64,000 bases of DNA from Chrysomallon squamiferum (Eukaryota > Mollusca > Gastropoda > Neomphalida > Peltospiridae). How positions within the stretch are numbered: position 1 is the first letter of the stretch; each line of letters starts with the position of its first letter. The stretch is taken from the NCBI GenBank assembly GCA_012295275.1, contig CM022677.1:172069-236068 (forward strand), written 5' to 3'. Position numbers and translations under genes: made by a program. This document shows, piece by piece, positions 35,803-48,571 of this stretch. The notes below the pieces were generated by a model. It saw nothing but the letters and a program-made list of their open reading frames with translations, did not search any database and was not told where the DNA came from.

Positions 35803-36370
35803 CTGAAACAAAAGTAATTTATTATTTTAAAGACTTTTTGGGGTTTCTTTTTTCTTCATTTTTTAAAATCAGTTTTATGTTTACCTCAAGTAAATATTAA
35901 CATAAAATGCATTTAAAACAGCATCAGTTCAAAAATGATAATGACCTTTTTTATCATTTGAAAAAAATTATAGAAGTAATTAATGATAGATATAAACTGC
36001 TGTCTAATTGTTCACTTAAACATACCTAATTAATAGTGATAAAATTAAAATAATATTAATATTAAAACATTCTCAGGTGGCATTAAGTAATTTATAAAAT
36101 CTGGTAGTAATCTGAATTACTTGACATTATACCCAGCATCTGTTTACAAACATGTTGAGCACATCTGAGTCTGTACAAATTTATCTTAACTGCCAGGACT
36201 GAAGAAGTGAATGTTCTTCACTGAACACATGGTCAAGCGGTCATTCTTGGCCTTTTTTTCTGGTCAGCAGAAGGCTTGTTTATCTCTGAGAATAAATTGC
36301 GACCAAAGTTCCGTTTCGGCGACTGGGATGGTGAAAGTTAATTTGCCAACATCGGTTTATAAACACTAAC

Positions 36371-36544
36371 TTTCTAGACCGGATAGGCATGGAGTTATCT
36401 GTAGTCTTGATAAACAAAACCGTGAATCTCGCTGACCCAGTATCGTAAAACTGATCGTGACCGTTCGGTTCATCTCGGCCGAATAGACGGAGACAATCGA
36501 GTCTTCTGTATATACAACAGAATCCGTTCTCCTCACAAAAAGGC
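36371..36544 (-). CDS. Candidate 174-bp symmetric exon of the EGF-array gene
   Basis: Acceptor TTGCTACCAG and donor-like GAAA|GTTAGT bound 58 codons in phase 1-1. The frame reads LFVRRTDSVVYTEDSIVSVY, SAEMNRTVTISFTILGQRDS and RFCLSRLQITPCLSGLE. GC and CpG content rise clearly above background. Alternating hydrophobic residues suggest a beta-rich domain, but I do not recognise it. A second frame is also open through most of the block, which weakens the call. Confidence 0.4.
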
Positions 36545-37345
36545 CTGGTAGCAAAAAATAATAATAATTAAAATAAATAAATAAATAAATAAAATAAAAG
36601 GCAATCATATATCTGTTTCATTTAAACTTAATTTTTAACCCTGCGGAAGTGTTTTGTTTTGTGGTGATGGTTTCGGGGGTGGGGGTTGTTTGTTTTTTAA
36701 GAATAGATATAACTGCTTTTTATCCCGTTTTTTGTTTTCTGTTTTGTTTTTTGTGTTTTCTTTTTAAATTATTTTAATTTATTTTATTAATTTATTTTAT
36801 TTATTTTTTATTTTTTAAAAGTTATTATCGCAATTATTTATTTATTTATTTATTTATATTAACAATATTTATAATTATTATGTTTATTTTTCTTAATTTC
36901 ATTTTTAGCTCAGAAATGAATACATTATAATTGTCCTAATTTGTAAAATCTGAGTTTATTAATAATTGTAAATACATACTTGAGATAATCTGACACAGAA
37001 TTACTTCTTCAAGCACCACAAGTTATACTGTGGCTGCGACAACAGACAGGAAATTACATGCTGGTCTCAAACTAGAATTAATATCTACAAATTTTGTAAT
37101 AATTTTTGTAAGAATAAACAAATTAATTACTTCTTAAATACTAAATAAAATTAGGTTGAGGTCAGACCAGTCTCGATAAACCATGATGTTTCGAACATAC
37201 ACGGATTCGAATGTATGCTACGCTTTTCAAACCAGTATGAACTAACGCTTGACAGCCAGTTTATTTTTTATTTTTAATTCGATAACGTTTTACTTGTTGA
37301 TTATTCAATTTAATTGACTGTTGGAAATATTTCACGAGAATCCAA

Positions 37346-37429
37346 ATGTATTCTGATGTTTTATGTTTGTGCGAATCCAAGCGTGAATCGGATGCGGAGA
37401 TATACGCACATTTTCAGCCATGGAACGAG
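37346..37429 (+). CDS. Candidate first coding exon, unknown gene
   Basis: ATG at 37346 opens 28 codons (MYSDVLCLCESKRESDAEIY, AHFQPWNE) to GAACGAG|GTAAAC, a good donor in phase 0. Composition is balanced relative to its surroundings. It precedes the CAMSAP-like copy at 37732, but that exon needs phase 1, so a direct join is not supported. An alternative ATG (CAGCCATGGAACGAG) has a stronger Kozak context and would leave only three codons. Confidence 0.35.
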
Positions 37430-37731
37430 GTAAACATGATGTAATTTGTCATTGTATGTGTGAGAGAACAGAAACTGAGAGAGAGGTATTCACTATATTA
37501 GTATATACACTGTATACAGTAATATATTATACACTATAATCGTATTGTCAGAGAGAGAGAGAGAGTGTTTGTATGAGTGTGTGTGTTGGCAATTCCATAT
37601 GTAAATAAATGTATTAATAAACTGAGAAAAATGCATTTATTTGATAAATATAGATTGATAACAAAAAATATCATGTTCTTACAAAAAATAATAAGTATTA
37701 TATTTACTGTTGCTGTTGCTATTTTACGTAG

Positions 37732-39837
37732 GTCACTGCATTATTATTTAGGTCTGTCAAAAAAGGGAATTTACATCATGGAGAAGGGTGAATCACCTGT
37801 TACAGAAATAATTCTTATGCAGACTGTACCATTCTGAGTTGTGAGTTTTTAATTTTATTTTTGTGTCTTAGAGAATAAAATACGTTTTGTAGAAACTCTT
37901 TAATGATTATGAAATAGTGTAATAATAATTACTTGTTTTGTTAATTATTATTTTATTATTATCATTATAATGATTATTCATTACTCAATAAAATTATTTA
38001 TTAATAACAAAGTACATTAAAAATATCCCACAGCCCATTGTGGATGAATAATCCAGTAACTGATACCAGTACAATTTATGTTTTAATTAGTTAATAATAA
38101 CAGAAATATTTGCTATTTATTTATAATTTTAATTTATTTATTTATTTTGTTTTCTTCAGTATGCACATTTAGCTCCAACTGATGTGCTGATGGTGGCATA
38201 TGTCAGTGAAGTTGTTTCAGTAGAATGTGCTGTCCAAACCATCAGGTATACTGTCTTATTTATACTTATACTTATTTATTTATTTTTAACTTTTTTGTTA
38301 TATTGTTAATTACTAAAAAAAAAAAAAAAAAAAAAAAATCTTCCTTGACTAAAATGAGTTTGTCTGTGTTAAAGTTTATTTAGTTTCTTTATTTTATAAT
38401 TTGGACAATATATGGTAAATATTCAGTTCTAGTGTATATACTGAATTATGTTTTTACCTATGTAAGTAAAATGTTATTATTTAAATGGATGGTTTCAGAC
38501 TTTAAAAGATCCATATATAAATTATAATGGTATGCTACCAATAAAGAAAGTATTTAAAAACATTCATCCTTCTGCTTTGACTATTAACAAATAGCTGAAA
38601 AGAAGGAGAATATTTATAGTTACACATGTAAAGGTATGAATGTATGAGAGAAAGAGAGAGAGGATGAAGGAATGGAGAGTCAGACAGAGAGGGAGAATGA
38701 TAATGATGTGTGGGGTGCATATTTTGTATAATTTACATCAGACTTTAAATTCAGCATTTTGAACAAGCAATTTTAAATCTTTCAGAGTAATTACAACTTT
38801 TAACACAGCCAGTGAACTTCCATCAGGCACTGAGGACACAATTATTTTCTGGTTAAATAAAGTTTGTACTGCTGCATCACAAAAGAAAAAATCTGGGCAG
38901 GGAATTTGAGTTTGATTTCTTATATATTTCTTATTATTATAAATCTAATGAAATTTAATTTAATTTAATATATGAAGTTACAGTTTGTAAATAATATATT
39001 TATAAGTACATTGCACATACATATACACACACTCACATACACACACAAACAAGGACATGCATATATATACACATTATATTAGTATCTTGCAACACACTAC
39101 ACTTTATACCATGTACATTTGTCTCATCTACCCCCAACACACAGATATACTTACAGTCATATAAATGTAATTATTGTGTGGTAAATTTCAATATTTATAA
39201 AAAGAAAAAAGAAAGACGCATCATACTTTATGAGTATTTTAAAATGTTTAGTGTTCCAGTTACCAGATTGAAACTGCCAGCCTTTCAGACAGTGTGACTG
39301 TTCCTGTGATGACAGACATACTAAAAGATGTAGGAGATGGACGTGCTGCATCTGTTTGAAGTGTCTAGTTTTCATGGTTTGTTAAATAACAAATTTTTTT
39401 ATAAATAAAATAATAAATCACATAACAACTTTAAAATTAGCATAAAGTAAATTTATGACTCTTAGTATCAAGTTAAGAGAGGAGTGGGGGTTACTGGGGG
39501 TATTTTTAATTTTATATTTTGATCTCTCTCTCTCTCTGTCTGTCTGTCAGTTGTTACATCCTTATGATCCTTCTTAACCTGTTTTACTGTATTATTTATT
39601 ATTAAATATTAATTGCCTCATCATTATATGTTTTCTTCAGATATAAGTTTGAAAGATGGGTTAGGAATAGCTAATTCTTTATATAACCATCTAAACATTC
39701 TGGGAACAGCATCTTCCCATCAACTTTTTCCATTTCACCTATGAGGATCTCCTGTACACACGAGAAAGTGCACAAACCTCTTAGCCTTTCTCACAGAGCT
39801 GTTCTTCGCAATACTAAGAATAAGAAAAGCAGATTAG
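37732..39837 (+). pseudogene. CAMSAP/Patronin-like pseudogene copy A (calponin-homology region)
   Basis: Five exons in order with introns retained: 37732-37840, 38160-38245, 38786-38909, 39267-39359 and 39641-39837. They read LSKKGIYIMEKGESPVTE; YAHLAPTDVLMVAYVSEVVS; VITTFNTASELPSGTEDTII then FWLNKV; SVTVPVMTDILKDVGDG; and ISLKDGLGIANSLYNHL, HFTYEDLLYT and LLAFLTELFF. This order matches the CAMSAP-type CH domain of microtubule minus-end-binding proteins. Breaks: TAG and a one-base deletion in exon 1, TGA at its end, TGA in exons 3 and 4 (exon 4 truncated), two frameshifts in exon 5. Splice sites between exons 1-2-3 are kept and phases agree, so this is a duplicated, not retroposed, pseudogene. 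Confidence 0.75.
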
Positions 39838-40252
39838 AGCAAGAAGAGTCTGTAATAATAAGTAAAGTAACTGTAGTATAAAAATAGCTTGATGACTTAG
39901 CATTTTTTTCATACTTCCATTAGCATTTTTTCATTTCTTTTTAGCTTATATTTGTACTAGAGGTTTTGTTTTGAACATGCCAGAATACAGTCTGCTTTAT
40001 TTTGTTTTCATTTGAAAGTTTAAAAATTAATTGGTGAAAAATCTGGTGATACAACATTCATAAATGGAAAAACAGATTTTAAATAGTTTTTGAATAAATA
40101 TGATAAATGGCTGTTTATTTTTATTATTATTTGTTATTCTTATTACCTCATTTAAAAGTGTATACCTGTCCAAGCAAATAATTAGTTTTTAATTGTGTTC
40201 ATGACAGTCACTTGCTTTTCAAAAGAAAAGTGAATTTTCTAAATTATAATAT

Positions 40253-41190
40253 ACTCTAACGAAAAAGAAACGCAAAAGTAGATTTTATTGACATTGGGAA
40301 TATCTATCTAATGGATCAACAGAAAGCTGCAGAATGTTCACATTTTACACACACTTTCACAATTTATTAATATTGATGGTATTACATTGAAGAGGTTAAA
40401 GTTCAAGCTTATAACAATACCTTGTGTGCTAACCATGGGAGTCCAGAACTGTCTGACCCCTCCTTCCTATGGCAGTAATGACATTACCAATTACACCTTG
40501 TGGAATGGTGGCCCACACTGTCTGTAGTAATAATGTCAGCTGAGCACCATTCTGTGGCTGTAGTTTATCTGCCTCAGTTGTCTATCCAACTCGTCCCATA
40601 CATTTTCATAATGGTTCAAATCTGGAGATTTAGAGAGCCTGGGCAGGACCTGAATGTTATTGTTGTGTAGGTACGCTGTTGTGAGTCTGGCTGTATGTGG
40701 TCTCGCTTTATTCATCTCGGTATCTCTGTGCCATTAAGTTGCCTTGGATGTGAACCAGGTTGGTCCTGCCAGTGTATGAGATTGCTGCTCACACCATCAA
40801 ACTACCACCGCCAAATCTGTCCGCTTCCTGTATGCAGTTTGCAGCAAAACATTCACCAGGACGTCTGTAAACTCGACATCTTCCATCAGCTCGACGAAGC
40901 AGAAATCGAGCCTCGTCACTAAACCAGACAGTTCTCCATCGTAACTGAGGCCAGACTCTGTGCACTTGACACCACTGATGTTGTAGTCGATGATGTTGTT
41001 GAGTCAAAACCACTCTTCTTACAGGCTGTCTGGCTTGAATACGATTGCGCACTGTCTGAGCTGATATTCTATGCAGACTACTAATAGAAAAGTCATTTTG
41101 GTATTTTATTTTGTAAATCACTGTTACCCCAGTGCAGTAGGTCTCCCAGCCCTGTACCAAGTACAAGGTACACACCTAGTTTATGTGTGT
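40253..41190 (-). mobile_element. Degenerate Tc1/mariner transposon
   Basis: The minus strand encodes Tc1-type transposase pieces: SAQTVRNRIQARQPVRR (HTH/linker), WRTVWFSDEARFLLRRADGR (second catalytic Asp region), and, after frameshifts, RPHTARLTTAYL and SPDLNHYENVWDELDRQLRQ (the third acidic site region, where the usual P-I-E is altered). ACTCTAACGAAAAAGAAACG (40253-40272) looks like the terminal inverted repeat next to a TA. The opposite terminus is not found, so the element is truncated. It is inactive and sits just downstream of CAMSAP-like copy A. Confidence 0.8.
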
Positions 41191-41399
41191 TGCTCCTACA
41201 GTGACAAGAATGTCATGAAAATTAGTATTATGTTTGGTGGTGAGTAATCTACTCAAAATAATACTCAAGCAAATAATATTGTTTTGAGTTATTAAGTGAT
41301 CTGCACTTATAAAGTATAATCTTTTATTTTGTATTTTGTATTTATTACTATTTGCATGTAATATATAAAAGAGCATTTTGAGAGATAATTTAATGTTTT

Positions 41400-41716
41400 C
41401 ACTAGGATTTATTTATGTTTCAGTATTTTTAAGTTCAACTTTGTTTTATTCAGAGCCTGAAGTATGATCAAGAAATGATTTATTGTTATTTCATTTACGT
41501 TAATGGTGTATTTTAGTAATGGATCTAGATGAGTGATTTTAGGAAATCTGTAGAACTGTTTGTTTAGGAAATTCCAAGCTTCTGTCAGGTGTTTTCTTAT
41601 TGTATGGATTGCAGCACTTTACTTTTTTATTTTTAGTAGGTCTCACTCATGTGTTTCCATCTTATCTGGACTATAAATAATAATGGATAGCTTGAAAATA
41701 TAAAAAATTTTATTTT

Positions 41717-41752
<36 letters not shown>

Positions 41753-42480
41753 CCCTTAGAAGGATTGTAAAAGGATATAGTATATGTTATGTTTTCATTG
41801 ATCAGTAACATATTTTGTTTTGTCTTCCCACATTTTATTTCTTTTAGAATTAACTTTACATTGTTCTTTAAAATGGTTTTACATATTAATTATATCAGGT
41901 TTATTAATCAGTTTTAGGAACAACAATATAGTTATTTAAATGTACTAATTCATTTTGTATTCATGCTTAAAATTAAAGAAAATGTTCAACTGCATTTTTC
42001 GTTTTTCTTCTGATTAAATTAACAATTAATTACATTTAAATATTTACACTGTTTGTCTTCTTTGATGATTTTATTTTTTATACTGATAATTTTATATGAA
42101 TGTTTCATAAAGCATGCCCATTTGCTTGATATTTTAAATGTTAAGTTTAGCTTGTACAGAATCAATGTAATAATTTACATGCCAGCCTAATAGAGCAATG
42201 AACAGAACAGTTGTATAAATTTGTCAATTGCCATTTTTAATATCTCTCTCTAATCTCAGAAAAAAGATAGATTTAATAGAGGTGAAAGATATTTACAATA
42301 TTAATCTGATTGAAATTAAGAATATAAAAACCTTTAATAAAATATTTTAATTTTAAATTAAATGGAAAAAATACAAATTTGGACTAAAATTCTTCTTGAT
42401 AAGAGAGTGAAATGCAGTTAGAGCTCACAACAAATGCTTTTTTCACTTTATTTTATGTTTTGTTTATTAATGAATATTAT
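41400..42480. other. AT-rich stretch without a supportable gene
   Basis: Includes a poly(A) run at about 41720-41751. No exon signals apart from the short block at 42493. Confidence 0.6.
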
Positions 42481-42492
42481 ATTTTGTTGTAG

Positions 42493-42545
42493 GATCCTAG
42501 ACAACAGATTCAAGCTACCTTAGCCAGCATTCAGTGGGAAATGTT
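42493..42545 (+). CDS. Short candidate exon
   Basis: TTTTGTTGTAG|GATCC and ATGTT|GTAAGA bound 53 bp reading DPRQQIQATLASIQWEM. The composition is coding-like. It could be a downstream exon of the CAMSAP-like copy A, but I cannot assign it to a known segment. Confidence 0.35.
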
Positions 42546-42549
42546 GTAA

Positions 42550-43236
42550 GACCCATTTTCAGAAACAATGAATTTTTCAGTTTGTTAAATAAGAAATATA
42601 ATTACAATAACATTTTAAGACAAAACTAAACACCACTTTTTTAACATTGAATTCTAATAATGAATTATAGTGACATATGCCTTTAAAATTTTGTATTATG
42701 AACCCATTTCACTTTTATTTGATGTCATAATGAAGCCATAATCAAGCAAATTAATTTTTATTTCTTTAAATTTTATTATTATTATTATTATTATTATTAT
42801 AGACATACATAACTTCATTTTCATTTCTTTAAAATAAAAATTACTGGAAATCTATTTTAAAAAAGACTTGGTTTTACTAAAATTATTTTTTAATCTGATT
42901 AATTTCAGCTATCTACAGATATCTTTTATCTCTATTTTTATATCATTTTTCTAGGGTTTTTTTAAAAGACAACAACAGTCAAAACACTTGTATTTATTTA
43001 TACATAAATAAGGACACTGTCTTTCACATGCACCAGTTCTCTGACAACAAACACATTAACTCTTTCTCACAGATAACATGTACGTAACAACTCAACCTTT
43101 CACATTCACATCTGTCTGTCTTTCTCTCTGTATCTATGTCTGCATCGATTTCTCCTACATATCCATGCCTCAGATAACACAAAAATTCTAATTTCCTTCA
43201 GTACACACATACACACATACACTTGCACACAACTTG

Positions 43237-43279
<43 letters not shown>

Positions 43280-43330
43280 TTTCTTTTTCTAACAGCCAAT
43301 ACATATACCCACATCTGTCCGTGTGTTTCT
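42550..43330. other. AT-rich stretch with (ATT)n and (TA)n
   Basis: (ATT)n at 42777-42801 and (TA)n at about 43243-43270. No gene seen. Confidence 0.6.
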
Positions 43331-43333
43331 CTG

Positions 43334-43504
43334 TCAATCCATAAATTCCACAGCTTTAACAATTTTTCTGTCGCCGTCTGCTTCTTTCTTTGAACAGTCC
43401 AAATTAGTTATTATTATTATTGTTCTATCTTTATCTTTGTGCATCTCGATTATGTCATCAGTTTTACAGTCTACCATGTAAAACAAGTTTCCGAGGCGAA
43501 GACA
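43334..43504 (-). CDS. Terminal exon of an unidentified minus-strand gene
   Basis: Acceptor TTTTTTATTTAACAG precedes 56 codons in phase 0 ending with TGA at 43334-43336. The protein segment begins CLRLGNLFYMVDCKTDDIIE and ends SKKEADGDRKIVKAVEFMD. It is charged and well mixed, unlike chance frames in this DNA, and shows no stop or repeat. Upstream exons should lie to the right (above 43.5 kb), but none was found in the AT-rich, repeat-derived 43.6-47 kb. The family is not recognised. Confidence 0.5.
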   Translation of the reverse strand, partial: CLRLGNLFYMVDCKTDDIIEMHKDKDRTIIIITNLDCSKKEADGDRKIVKAVEFMD

Positions 43505-43831
43505 CTGTTAAATAAAAAATACAGGAAAAGGTGAAGAATTTGAAATGAATATAAAATATCATATTATTTTTCCTGATTCTACACTTTGCTTTATAAACTG
43601 TGCTGCTGGATAAGCTTAATGTTTCTTTTTTAATTGTTTACTACTGATAATATCTTTTCATGGCTCTCTAAAACAAATTTTTATAAAACTATACATATAT
43701 TTATTTATTTATTTATTTATAGTTTGTTGTTGTTGAGAAATACAGAGGGCCTTTCAAATAAACCATATTTTTAAATATGGTAACCAATATTATACCAGTT
43801 AATCTTTAATTTCTGTGTATAATATCATATT

Positions 43832-46080
43832 TAATTTGGTAGTTTTCTGAAAATAATTTGAGATTGCTCGACAGAATTTACGTTTTTATTTAGTACCAGA
43901 TGTGCAGTGTATACGACTAAACTGAGCGGAAATTACGTTCCATCTTAGTAAAAAAAAAACACTGCTTACATCGATATTTTATTACGTTCACGTTTGCTTT
44001 GCATCATAACCATTATATATAAATATATATATATAAACTGTCAGCTAACGGAATATCATCGGCTTTTCAAGAATAATCCTGATAACAGTCAATGTCGCTG
44101 TGAAAACTGCGCTTATGTTAACATCATTTATTATCAACGTATCAACAAACATGAATGGATTCTTACAAAGTAAAAGCTCAGTTTTCAGCATCATAGTGTA
44201 ATCTGTTCTGTTGTTAATCAAATATCACTTTAATCTGGATCTGACTATTAATTTTATAGTGGCATTCAGCGATCGACTTGTAAATTCAGAAATAAATAAT
44301 TTAATGACTACATATACAGGGGAAGCCATTCTATTGTGACAATATTTTTCTCTTAAACTGAGTTACAGTTTCTTCTCTACAAAAAAAAAAAAAAAAATTA
44401 ATGCTGAACACGTGAGAAGTTACACTTTACTTGAATCACAGAATTTGATTTTGCGAAGCAAACGACATTAAAATTAAAATTCACAGAGAGAAGCTAAGTT
44501 TTCTGTTTTGTAAAACGCGACGTAATTCACATTTTATATATAAAACCAGCGACGTTTATATCATAAATTGATACTGAGTGAAAATAACGTGATGTTTCAC
44601 TATGTTTTACCTCCGTTTTGCTTCATAAACAATACTGATAATTTCACTTACAGTTACATTTTATTATACTAGGAGATGCCTACTGTATTAATATTATAAT
44701 TTGTAAGTTATATGATAAAATAAAAACAAAAAAAGCCCTACAACATGCCTATCCATATGTCTTCTACAAAACTTTAAGAATATTTTGTAAAGAACAGAAT
44801 AGTATAACTTTAAAACCTAGCTGCTGCCTTAATGGAATCCCAGCAATTTATATTCGAGAATTAATGACATAAATATCATATTTAGTTTCTAGGAGCGTAG
44901 TTTTCTGAAGATAATTTGAGAACGCTGGACAGCATTTACATTTTAATTTACTACCAGCAGTTTAGAGGAATAAATTGAGACAATGAGCGAAAATTACCTT
45001 AATCTTATAGTAACTGTACTGCTGTTTTTTGTACACGTCATTATGAAAACAAACTTATAATGTCAAGAATTTTTGTAGTTTACCTCGAAAATTAATATTA
45101 AATTGTATTAGATCACCTCTGAATACAATAATAATAATAGATAAAATACAGAATGACTGAGTGAAAATACATTAATAAGTTTCCCTTTTCCCAGACTTCT
45201 TCGTTATTTCTTTTTATTACGTGCAAAACTGAATATCTTGGTAATTATGTTCCTATTTTTTAGTAGAAACATTTCCTTACAGAAAATTAATTAATATACT
45301 TTTCTATTAACAATAGGAGGAGTCAGACAGCTACCTGTCATCTGCAGAAAATTATTCTTATTATCAAGTTAACGCGTTTTTAACAAAATCTTCTGTGCTG
45401 TAACTGAAAATAAAATTTTATTTGTTCGACTAGTCAAGGTTATCAAAATTTAGTTTAAGAAACGGCGCAATGTTGTTTTCTGTTACATACCCACATATTA
45501 TTGTGAAACACGGCGCTGTATAATGTCAAACATTTTGTATTTAACCACTACTGAATACAGAAAAGAAAGGTGATATTGCTGGAAAAGGTTATTAAAATCA
45601 AATAACGCCGTATAAATAAAGTAAGTATTTCATTTTTATTTATGAAAAAAAAAAAAAAAAAAAATCATGTTTAGTAGGAGCGCAGTTAATATGACAGAAT
45701 GTAGAATCAGTGTAAATCAAGAATTATAGAACAGGTTAAGTGATAAACATTTCTTAAAACTTTAATAACAATTAAGGAATTGTGCGAGTATATGTATGTT
45801 ATTATTATTATTATTATTATTTTGTTTTTTCACAATTTATTGATTATATATTACAGAAAAATACGAGTATCACTGGATAATGTATTAAGATTGCAGATGG
45901 AGAGAAGGCTTCTAGAGTCACAACGGTTATACTGACAAATTGAGAATTAAATATACTAAATTTCTACAGATATCTGAAGAAAGACTGCGCGTCGGAATTT
46001 ACGTTGTATTCACTGTCAGTATTTTTATTATTAACATGGCATGTGTATATGATTAAACTGAGGTTTATCTGTAATAATGT
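43832..46080. repeat. Old dispersed repeat, three diverged copies
   Basis: TAGTTTTCTGAAAATAATTT, GAGATTGCTCGACAGAATTT and AGTACCAG, followed by a CTGAGCGGAAATTA motif, occur at 43832-43975 and 44882-45025. A weaker copy (GAATTTACGTTGTATT, ATATGATTAAACTGAGG) is at 45984-46080. The remaining DNA shows no gene. It includes (ATT)n at 45799-45821. Confidence 0.5.
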
Positions 46081-46099
46081 GTTATATGATTATTATTAT

Positions 46100-46716
46100 T
46101 ATTATTTAAAAATTTGAATGAGTACTGAGGTGTGTTTGTTGTTTGTTTTCCGATTTTTTTGATTTTAAAAACAAAACAAAATAAAATAAAATAAATAAAA
46201 TAAAGAAGATGTCCTTAATCCGGATGAGCTAGCTATATTTTCTAAATATAGAAATATATTTTATAGTACAGCAAACATATTATAATGTTAATATTCCACA
46301 TAAAATAGTGCTGACCGAAATAAATTACATCACGCAGTACAAATAAAGAAAATGTCAGGTATTTTTATTGTTGTTTATTTCTTTTTTAAATCAATCTTAG
46401 TTTAACTGTTTAATTGCTAGTATTAGAAAATAATGCACACATTTGTTTTTCTTTCTTTTCTAATTTTGGTTTTTAATTTTTTTTTTTTCTTGCTGAGCAC
46501 GGTTTATAAAAAATATAATGAAACTTTTTTAAAAGCTTACGGCACAAAAGAAAAAAAAATATTTTATTATAAATGATATTAACAGGATGAAATACCTTTT
46601 CTTAAGACTGATAAAAAGATATATAATATATATATATATATACTGTCTTGATGTGTAAGAGCCGTATGTAGTTTTAATAACGTCAAGACTATTAAATTTT
46701 GAGTATTTTTAATTGT

Positions 46717-46751
<35 letters not shown>

Positions 46752-47570
46752 CATAATCATAAACATTATTACAGCTGAAACTCAATTTATTCATTTACAC
46801 AACAGTACTCACATTAATATATTTTATTCTCAACTTGTTAATGTAACCGTTCTGACTCTAGAAGGCTGTAATTATAAATAATAAACTGTGATAGATAATA
46901 AAATGTATATCACCTTTCTCTGTCATGTAGACTTTTCTTTTTACAATATTTGTTCAATAAAGAACACAGCACCACTTGATATTACGCTGCACATCTAATT
47001 ATCACTCTAATATGTTGTGTAAACCACATTAATATAAAGCGATCAAGCATTTCACTTTAAAAAGGTTTATGTTGATTCATACCATCAGCCTGTAATTAAT
47101 CTTCACTTTTTGTCTAAAAGCCTAATTTTCTATTAAATTGAATGTCACAACAGTAACTGAGTTAAAAATCACTCGATAATAAATTTGTCACCTAAACAGT
47201 GGTGGTGATTTTATCAGAAGCGTTTTTACAGGAAAATGTGATAATTAATTACAGGTTTACGATTGTAACAATTGAATACAGCAAATGGATCTTTCTGTTT
47301 GTCTGGTGTATTACGTGACGCTGCACGTAACAAGAAAATATCTGATAATTTGTTTTTATCAAACTCAATTTAAATCATTTTTCAAAGAAATATTTATTTG
47401 GGATCATCGTTATTTTCCGGCTGTAAAAACTGTCGCATATTATGAAATCAAAAATATTATTATGATGCTTGCTGAAGGACGAAGTTAGTGTCATTTTTAC
47501 ATCATCTCAGAATTTTGTTTATACATGGTAGAATTTTTTGATAGTGTAAAACTAATGACGTAAGGTAATT
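46100..47570. other. AT-rich stretch without a supportable gene
   Basis: Contains (AAT)n at about 46721-46750 and (TA)n at about 46625-46642. A 67-codon plus-strand frame at 47285-47488 (MDLSVCLVYYVTLHVTRKYL..) has no recognisable motif and no splice context. It lies directly before the MULE remnant and could be part of its flank. Confidence 0.5.
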
Positions 47571-47765
47571 CTAATGCCAATACCCCCAAACCTTAATTGC
47601 TACGTAAATGCTTCTGATGATGATGATCCTAAAATTGTACATGTCTGCTTCTATCACCTAACACAGGCCACATGGAGGAAGATCCAGACTCTTGGTCTTG
47701 TGCAGCGACATAGAGAAGAGGAGGACGTGAAACTCTTCTGTGGCGTGCTAGATGGACTCACCATC

Positions 47766-48240
47766 TTACTAGTGGATGACGTCACTGTGGGTCTGACATA
47801 TCTACACCAGCACATACCAGAAACACTCGCGTTCTTACTAGTGGATGATGTTCCTGACAGTCTGACATATCTACAGCAGCACATACCAGAAACACTCGCG
47901 TTCTTACTAGTGGATGATGTTCCTGACAGTCTGACATATCTACAGCAGCACATACCAGAAACACTCGCGTTCTTACTAGTGGATGATGTTCCTGACAGTC
48001 TGACATATCTACAGCAGCACATACCAGAAACACTCGCGTTCTTACTAGTGGATGATGTTCCTGACAGCTGACATTTCTACAGCAGCACATACCAGAAACA
48101 CTCGCGTTCTTACTAGTGGATGATGTTCCTGACAGTCTGACATATCTACAGCAGCACATACCAGAAACACTCGCGTTCTTACTAGTGGATGATGTTCCTG
48201 ACAGTCTGACATATCCACAGGAGCACATACCAGAAACACT
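47766..48240 (+). repeat. 69-bp (23-aa) tandem expansion inside the MULE remnant
   Basis: Seven units: one diverged (LLVDDVTVGLTYLHQHIPET) followed by six nearly identical (LAFLLVDDVPDSLTYLQQHI). The fifth unit lost one base (GACAGCTGAC in place of GACAGTCTGAC), shifting the frame. In related transposases I recall this segment as single-copy. Confidence 0.9.
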
Positions 48241-48571
48241 CGAACCTGTCCTTGACTTCCTTGACTACCTTGACATCACCTATGTGACCCTTACGTCGTA
48301 TTCAGCCTCCAGAACTTCCAGATGGATCCATCCCTCCACTTAGGATGCGTCGTATGCTCCAATGAGTCAACCACCGATATGGAATGTCACTTCCATTACT
48401 CCTGAAGGGGAATCAAGAACCAACAACACATGCGAGGGATGGAACAGCGCCTTTGCAAAGCTAGTTGGACATGCACACCCTACCATCTGGAGAGACATTG
48501 ATAGCATACGGAAAGATCAGGTCCAGGTTACTGCTGCCTTACTACGAGACCTGCGTGGTGAGCCACAAGCA

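Noticed and set aside
47654-48239. Minus-strand frames with repeated cysteine-rich MCCCRYVRLSG units
   Set aside because: They are the antisense of the 69-bp tandem repeat in the MULE remnant. The forward strand carries the recognisable transposase.
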